A DNA stretch of 38,102 nt from an uncultured Flavobacteriaceae bacterium (GTDB lineage Bacteria; Bacteroidota; Bacteroidia; Flavobacteriales; Flavobacteriaceae). Below the pieces are notes generated by a model. That model did no database searches and was not told where the DNA came from. It saw only the letters and a list, made by a program, of their open reading frames with translations. This document shows positions 33,105 through 38,102 of the stretch, piece after piece. The translations under genes and the position numbers were made by a program. The first letter of the stretch is position 1; every line of letters begins with the position of its first letter. Location of the stretch: positions 1-38,102 of the forward strand of contig CAMZLD010000109.1 in the NCBI GenBank assembly GCA_947311635.1. Direction: 5' to 3'.

Positions 33105-34878
33105 CCTCTTTTAATTTATTACGGTAAACTGTAAGCATTTTAGATTTAGAAATAAATCCATAGTATTTACCGTCACGTAATACAGGTAAATTCCATGCAT
33201 TGCTTTGCGTAAACTTTTCCATAATAGATTGCATAGAATCGCGGTTATAAAAAATAACATCGGGTGCATTGTGCATTAAATCACGCACAAAAACTTTTTT
33301 GTATAATTTCTTATTGAACATGATTTCTCGAATATCATCTAATAAAATAATTCCGATTAAGTCGTTGTCATCATTGACAACAGGAAACAAGTTTCGTTTG
33401 GATTTTGCTACGGCTTTTTTTAACATTTTACCCAAGCTCATTTCTGGGTTTAAGCTAATAAAATCGCGCTCTACTATGGCTTTTTTACTCATTAATAAAA
33501 TAGCGTTACTGTCTTTATCATGCGTTAACAGCTCACCTCTTTTAGCCAATTCTTCAGTATAAATAGAATATGCAACAAAATGTTTTGTCAAAGCATACGA
33601 AATGGCAGAAACTAACATTAATGGCACAAACAATTCATAACCGCCTGTAATTTCTGCAATTAAAAAAATAGCTGTTAATGGTGCGTGTAAAACACCTGCC
33701 ATTAAACCTGTCATTCCTATGAGCGTAAAATTGGATTCAGAAACATGAAAACCCAACCCTAAATTGTTAATTATTTTTGCCAAAACATTGCCTATGGCAC
33801 TTCCCATAACCAAGGTGGGAATAAAAATACCTCCAATTCCTCCTGCCGAAAAAGTCACTGTCATGGCAATGGCTTTAAAAAATGTAATGCCGATTAAAAG
33901 CGCAATGATGATCCAAATATTTTCAGAAAAATCAGAAAAAAAAGGAACATTCCCGATGGCTTTTAAATGATTGCCCTGTAATAAATTATTTATCAAACCA
34001 TACCCCTCACCAAACAATGGTGGAATAAAGAACAACAAAATTCCTATAATAACACCACCAATTAAAAGGCGTTTTATAGGGCTTTCTATTTTTTCAAACC
34101 CTTTGGTAATTAAAAAATAAATTTTAGAAAAATAGACCGATGCAAAACCTGTTCCGATAGCTAATAAAATATAAAACCCAATGTCTTTTATTCTAAAAAC
34201 ATCGGTTACATCAAAGCGAAACAACACATCTTGACCTCTAAAAAAATACGATGTAACAACTGCCGATACAGATGCTAATAATAAAGGTACCAAAGATGAA
34301 AATGCCAAATCTAAGCTAAAGATTTCAACAGCAAAAATAATGGCAGCAATGGGCGCTTTAAACATACTAGACATGGCGCCTGCTGTTGCGCAACCAATCA
34401 ATAACATTCTTGTCTTTGCGTCAATATGAAAAAACTGTGCTAAGTTAGACCCAAGCGCAGCACCCGTACTTACAGCAGGTCCTTGCAAACCTACAGAACC
34501 TCCAAAACCCGCTGTTATAGGTGCTGTAATCAATGATGCATACATTTTATAGCGCTCCATAATACCATTTTTCTTTGCAACAGCATATAAGGTAGCAGGA
34601 ATACCGTGATTAATTTTCTTTTGAATGAAATACTTTTGAATGATATAAACCAAAAACAAACCTATAATCGGAAAAATAAAATAAAAGGCATGATGGTAAT
34701 CTTTAATTATTTTTCCTTCTAATAAAGTCTGAATAAAATGTGTTAGGTTTTTTAATACAACCGCTCCTAAACCTGCCAACAAGCCAACCATTACACTTAA
34801 TATGTAGGTAAATTGCTGGTTCGATATATGTTTATATCGCCACTTATAAAACTTTGTGAGTATTTTTTTACTATTCAA
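33094..34878 (-). CDS. CLC-family chloride channel/transporter with C-terminal CBS pair
   Basis: A 594-residue CLC protein. Membrane motifs are INHGIPATLYAV (helix D region), GFGGSVGLQGPAVSTGAALG (helix F) and SAGGIGGIFIPTLVMGSAIG (helix N). Two CBS domains follow (about 465-590: ISLNPEMSLGKMLKKAV, LFPVVNDDNDLIGIILLDD, NLPVLRDGKYYGFIS). The gating glutamate of CLC exchangers is Gln here (Gln132), and the internal proton-glutamate position is Ile (after Glu185). The start appears to be TTG, with no ATG upstream in frame. It converges with the glycerophosphodiesterase gene and diverges from trkA. Confidence 0.92.
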   Translation of the reverse strand: MNSKKILTKFYKWRYKHISNQQFTYILSVMVGLLAGLGAVVLKNLTHFIQTLLEGKIIKDYHHAFYFIFPIIGLFLVYIIQKYFIQKKINHGIPATLYAVAKKNGIMERYKMYASLITAPITAGFGGSVGLQGPAVSTGAALGSNLAQFFHIDAKTRMLLIGCATAGAMSSMFKAPIAAIIFAVEIFSLDLAFSSLVPLLLASVSAVVTSYFFRGQDVLFRFDVTDVFRIKDIGFYILLAIGTGFASVYFSKIYFLITKGFEKIESPIKRLLIGGVIIGILLFFIPPLFGEGYGLINNLLQGNHLKAIGNVPFFSDFSENIWIIIALLIGITFFKAIAMTVTFSAGGIGGIFIPTLVMGSAIGNVLAKIINNLGLGFHVSESNFTLIGMTGLMAGVLHAPLTAIFLIAEITGGYELFVPLMLVSAISYALTKHFVAYSIYTEELAKRGELLTHDKDSNAILLMSKKAIVERDFISLNPEMSLGKMLKKAVAKSKRNLFPVVNDDNDLIGIILLDDIREIMFNKKLYKKVFVRDLMHNAPDVIFYNRDSMQSIMEKFTQSNAWNLPVLRDGKYYGFISKSKMLTVYRNKLKEVSG

Positions 34879-34979
34879 AAAAATGATATTAAAAAAACAA
34901 ATTTAATAGCTTTCGGTTAACTTTAGAACAAGTTTACAGAATATTATTGGTCATTAGACAAATATTCTATAAAAACTGC

Positions 34980-34987
34980 TACATTTG
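34980..34987 (+). promoter_or_regulatory. putative -7 box (TACATTTG) for trkA-trkH
   Basis: TACATTTG fits TAnnTTTG, 23 nt before the trkA ATG in the divergent gap with the CLC gene. The -33 region is not clear. Confidence 0.5.
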
Positions 34988-35010
34988 TAACACTTAATGC
35001 AAACACTATT

Positions 35011-36363
35011 ATGAGAATTATTATTGCCGGAGCAGGCGAAGTAGGATTTCATTTAGCAAAATTACTTTCTTACGAATCACATGACATTACCCTCATTGAT
35101 CTAGATAAAGACCATCTTGCTTATGCAGATACACGGTTAGACATTAGCACTAAATACGGAAATGCAACCTCAATAGAAACCTTAAAAGAAGCTGGAATTG
35201 CCGAAACAGATTTGTTAATCTCTGTAACTTCTAATGAAACCATCAACATTACGGTTTGTGTCATTTCTAAAAGATTAGGCGCTAAAAAAACAGTAGCAAG
35301 AATTAGCAATACTGAATTTATAGATAAAAAAGAAGAAGTTAATTTTAAAGAATTAGGAATCGACGAATTAATTTCTACGGAAGAATTAGCTACTAATGAA
35401 ATAAAATTATTACTAAATCAAGCAGCTTTTAATGACACCCATGAGTTTGAAGGTGGAGAGTTAACTATGATGGGGATTGTACTTTCTAAAAAAGCTCCTT
35501 TTGTTGGCATGAGTGTTAGAGAAGCCGCATCTTCTTTTTCTGGCATTCATTTTATGCCCATAGCCATACAGCATAAAAACTCTCAACAAACTATTATACC
35601 ACGTGGAGATACCATTTTTCAAGCAGGTGATCAGGCCTATTTTATGACCACCAAAGAAGGTGTAAATGAACTCTACAAACTATCTGGTACCAGTAAAACG
35701 GACATTAAAAATGTTATGATTCTCGGTGGAAGTGGTATTGGCATAAGAACAGCCAAACAACTTTGTGCTAATAAGTTAAATATTAAAATCATAGAACGTG
35801 ATAAAGAAAAAGCTTTTTTACTAGCAGATGAACTACCAAACGCTTTGGTTGTTTCTGGTGACGGTCGTGATGTAGAATTACTGGACGAAGAAAATGTAGA
35901 AGACATGGATGCTTTTTTATCATTAACAGGTAGTAGTGAAACCAATATCATGTCTTGCTTGGTTGCCAAATCTAAAGGTGTTAAAAAAACAATAGCCCTA
36001 GTAGAAAATATTGATTATTTTAAACTGTCGCAAAGTATTGGTATTGACACACTTATCAACAAAAAATTACTTGCTGCCAACAGTATATTTAGATACATTC
36101 GTAAAGGCGAAGTCGTAGAAATAGCCACTTTAAATAACATAAACGCAGAAATTTTAGAATTTAATGTCATTCCAAATTCTAAAATTACTCAAAAAATCAT
36201 TAGAGATCTTGAAATACCAAAAGGAGCTACTATTGCTGGTGTTATTAGAAACGGAGAAGGAATTATTGTTTTAGGAGGCTTTCAAATAGCTGCAAATGAC
36301 AAAGTTTTGCTTTGTTGTACACCAAACACAATTAATAAAGTTGAAAAATTATTCGATTCGTAA
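35011..36363 (+). CDS. trkA: Trk potassium uptake regulatory protein TrkA
   Basis: A 450-residue protein with duplicated RCK modules. The first NAD-binding domain is MRIIIAGAGEVGFHLAKLLS with acidic IDLDKDH. A first TrkA_C domain follows (VLSKKAPFVGMSVREA). The second RCK is NVMILGGSGIGIRTAKQLCA with IIERDKE, and a second TrkA_C (ILEFNVIPNSKITQKIIRDL) ends the chain. It gates TrkH by nucleotide binding on the cytoplasmic face. It is 9 nt upstream of trkH and clearly in the same operon. Confidence 0.96.
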   Translation: MRIIIAGAGEVGFHLAKLLSYESHDITLIDLDKDHLAYADTRLDISTKYGNATSIETLKEAGIAETDLLISVTSNETINITVCVISKRLGAKKTVARISNTEFIDKKEEVNFKELGIDELISTEELATNEIKLLLNQAAFNDTHEFEGGELTMMGIVLSKKAPFVGMSVREAASSFSGIHFMPIAIQHKNSQQTIIPRGDTIFQAGDQAYFMTTKEGVNELYKLSGTSKTDIKNVMILGGSGIGIRTAKQLCANKLNIKIIERDKEKAFLLADELPNALVVSGDGRDVELLDEENVEDMDAFLSLTGSSETNIMSCLVAKSKGVKKTIALVENIDYFKLSQSIGIDTLINKKLLAANSIFRYIRKGEVVEIATLNNINAEILEFNVIPNSKITQKIIRDLEIPKGATIAGVIRNGEGIIVLGGFQIAANDKVLLCCTPNTINKVEKLFDS

Positions 36364-36372
36364 TACTTTATC

Positions 36373-37884
36373 ATGAATAAAATAAACTATAGAATAATTT
36401 TTCAAATGATGGGCATTTTAATGCTCTTCAACGGTGGGTTTATGTTGCTTTCTTCCATGGTAGGTTTTTTTTATAAAGATACAGCTTACCAAGGTATTGC
36501 AATTGCAGGTACTACCACTTTAGCCATTGGTTTATTGTTACGTTTTATCACTAAAAATTTTACCAAACAAATTAAGAAAAAAGAAGGCTATTTAATTGTA
36601 ACTCTAGGCTGGGTTTTTTTAACTATTTCTGGTACATTGCCCTACTTATTTACCCAAACCATTCCTAGTTTTACAGATGCATTTTTTGAAACCATGAGTG
36701 GTTACACCACTACCGGAGCTTCCATTTTAAATGATATTGAAGCCATGCCTTACGGTATTTTATTTTGGAGAAGCATGACACATTGGATTGGCGGTATGGG
36801 TATCATTGTTTTGGCAATAGCTATTTTACCGTTATTAGGTATTGGAGGTATGCAGTTGTTTGCTGCCGAAGCTCCAGGACCTTCTGCAGATAAATTACAC
36901 CCTAGAATTACTGATACCGCTAAACGCCTTTGGTATATTTACCTTGGCTTTACATTAATCCAAGCAGTCTTGTTAAAAGCAGCAGGAATGACTGTTTTTG
37001 ACGCTATCAATCATGCCATGTGTACACTATCTACTGGTGGTTTTTCTACCAAAAATGCAAGTGTAGCGTATTGGAATGATAGTCCGCTTATACAATACAT
37101 CATTATATTATTCATGTTTATTGCAGGTATGAATTTTGTACTGAGTTACTTTGCCTTAAAAGGAAAAGTTTCGAAAGTTTTACATGATGAAGAATTTAAA
37201 TTCTATTCATTATTAATCATTTCTACCACTCTTATTGCTGCTACCATTATTTACTATTATGCAACCGTTTCTATTACGCCAACAGAAACACAACTCATAG
37301 CACACCCAAAAGTATTAGGAAATGCAGAAAGTAGCTTTCGGCATGCATTGTTTCAGGTACTAGCAGTAGTTACAACAACAGGCTTTGTTACGGCAGATTT
37401 TACCATTTGGACACCCTTTTTAACAGTTCTCTTTTTTATGTTGATGTTTTTTGGTGCTTCTGCAGGATCAACGGCAGGAGGTGTAAAAATAGTACGCCAT
37501 ATTATTATGGTGAAAAATTCATTTTTAGAATTTAAAAGAACCATTCATCCACATGCCGTAATACCAGTACGATTTAATAAAAAATCGGTCACTAAAGAAA
37601 TTGTTTTCAATATCATGGCATTCTTTATACTGTATATGGTTACCTTTGGTATTGGCGCTGCCGTATTTAGCATTATGGGCTTAGACTACATTACTGCTTT
37701 GGGTACAGCAGCTTCTAGTTTAGGTAATGTTGGCCCTTCTTTTGGTGCATTAAGCCCTGTAAATAATTACGATTCATTGCCCGACTTCGGAAAATGGTGG
37801 GCTGCCTTTTTAATGCTGTTAGGTAGGTTAGAATTATTTACCGTACTAATTGTTTTAACACCTTATTTTTGGCGCAGTAATTAG
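36373..37884 (+). CDS. trkH: Trk potassium uptake membrane protein TrkH
   Basis: A 503-residue K+ transporter of the Trk/Ktr superfamily with four pore loops: SGYTTTGASIL, CTLSTGGFSTKN, VVTTTGFVTADF and AASSLGNVGPSFG. Each carries the expected filter glycine. HWIGGMGIIVLAIAILPLLG and the hairpin FGASAGSTAGGVKIVRHIIM after the third repeat are typical of TrkH. The length is normal. The 88-bp stretch from the stop to element copy F contains no feature I can support. Confidence 0.96.
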   Translation: MNKINYRIIFQMMGILMLFNGGFMLLSSMVGFFYKDTAYQGIAIAGTTTLAIGLLLRFITKNFTKQIKKKEGYLIVTLGWVFLTISGTLPYLFTQTIPSFTDAFFETMSGYTTTGASILNDIEAMPYGILFWRSMTHWIGGMGIIVLAIAILPLLGIGGMQLFAAEAPGPSADKLHPRITDTAKRLWYIYLGFTLIQAVLLKAAGMTVFDAINHAMCTLSTGGFSTKNASVAYWNDSPLIQYIIILFMFIAGMNFVLSYFALKGKVSKVLHDEEFKFYSLLIISTTLIAATIIYYYATVSITPTETQLIAHPKVLGNAESSFRHALFQVLAVVTTTGFVTADFTIWTPFLTVLFFMLMFFGASAGSTAGGVKIVRHIIMVKNSFLEFKRTIHPHAVIPVRFNKKSVTKEIVFNIMAFFILYMVTFGIGAAVFSIMGLDYITALGTAASSLGNVGPSFGALSPVNNYDSLPDFGKWWAAFLMLLGRLELFTVLIVLTPYFWRSN

Positions 37885-37972
37885 TGTTTAAAAAAAGAGC
37901 AAAGAATGAAGACGTAACGACCAAGCGTAAGAAGATTGGTGGTCACTTAATGATCATCTGTCTGTTTTTTAT

Positions 37973-38102
37973 TAGTAGTGTCCTTATAAAGATATAAGAC
38001 CGTTTCACTATTAGACGAAAGATAAAAGACTTGATTCTAACTATAAGATAAACAGTTATTTGAAAATTATTGTTATGGATAGATAACATAAATTAAACAA
38101 AA
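37973..38102 (-). mobile_element. MITE-like element, copy F (cut by window end)
   Basis: It begins TAGTAGTGTCCTTATAAAG and follows the consensus for 130 bp (ACCGTTTCACTATTAGACG, GATAAACAGTTATTTGAAAA) until the window ends. It has the same orientation as copies D and E. The left flank is TGTTTTTTAT (37963-37972), which should reappear after the right end if the insertion is intact. Confidence 0.85.

Noticed and set aside
34947-34950. TTGG upstream of trkA as a -33 box
   Set aside because: It is 29 nt from the -7 word, too far for the normal 17-19 nt spacing.
37901-37972. Terminator between trkH and copy F
   Set aside because: Only 5-bp stems such as ACCAA/TTGGT with long loops and no T tract; not convincing.
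17238-38102. The 224-bp repeats as structured small RNAs or riboswitches
   Set aside because: Small stems exist (GTTAT/ATAAC, CGTCTAA/TTAGACG), but differences among copies do not compensate, orientation relative to genes varies, and target duplications fit transposition better.

Overview
The window looks like chromosomal DNA from a marine-type member of the Flavobacteriaceae (Bacteroidota). The evidence is an AT-rich composition, flavobacterial promoter words (TAnnTTTG), starts without Shine-Dalgarno sequences, short lipoprotein signals ending in Cys, and family content: a PD40/OmpA envelope protein, a sigma factor beside an anti-sigma/beta-barrel chimera, a DUF721 gene after recF, and paired rhomboids beside mutL. 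No tRNA, rRNA, CRISPR array, prophage or transposase gene was seen.

Layout. 1-4.1 kb: a META-like lipoprotein (cut by the window edge), mtaB, then an overlapping trio of GNAT acetyltransferase, ABM-domain protein and an orphan peptide-binding lipoprotein. 4.2-10.3 kb: a minus-strand housekeeping run (TPR membrane protein, ribH, small membrane protein, mutL, two rhomboid proteases, membrane EEP-family hydrolase). 10.4-11.9 kb: recF, a DUF721 gene and a 37-residue membrane protein. 11.9-17.9 kb: a minus-strand run of a DUF962/Mpo1-like protein, a PD40-OmpA protein, a CsaA-like tRNA-binding protein and a giant FAD/Fe-S oxidoreductase. 18-21.3 kb: a peroxiredoxin-like protein, a lipoprotein and an AlbA_2 (Schlafen-type) protein. 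21.4-25.4 kb: an ALDH7-type dehydrogenase and a lipoprotein/sigma/anti-sigma-barrel operon. 25.5-28 kb: a tight operon of a LuxE-like acyl-adenylating protein, a membrane transglutaminase-like protein and a DUF350-like protein. 28.3-38.1 kb: secreted EEP nuclease, dxs, tadA, glycerophosphodiesterase, CLC protein, and trkA-trkH.

The most distinctive feature is a family of 224-bp interspersed elements. There are six copies (the last cut by the window end) plus one decayed relic. They have imperfect terminal inverted repeats (TGTCCG...CGGACA) and no coding capacity. Two copies are flanked by perfect 10-bp direct repeats and two more by near-perfect ones. This is a MITE-like non-autonomous transposon. 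Its insertions touch gene ends: one gives DUF962 a new C-terminus and appears to have split an ATGA-coupled operon, one swaps a TAA stop for TAG, and one sits exactly between two convergent stop codons.

A second genome-scale signal is the 8-mer CTTCGGAA/TTCCGAAG. I counted it 20 times by hand, in both orientations and all reading frames, always inside genes. Less than one copy is expected from base composition, so it is a candidate functional DNA word (uptake, recombination or chromosome organisation). Other points are a 16-bp perfect inverted repeat inside ribH, a CLC protein with Gln in place of the gating Glu, and a MutL whose endonuclease motifs look degenerate.
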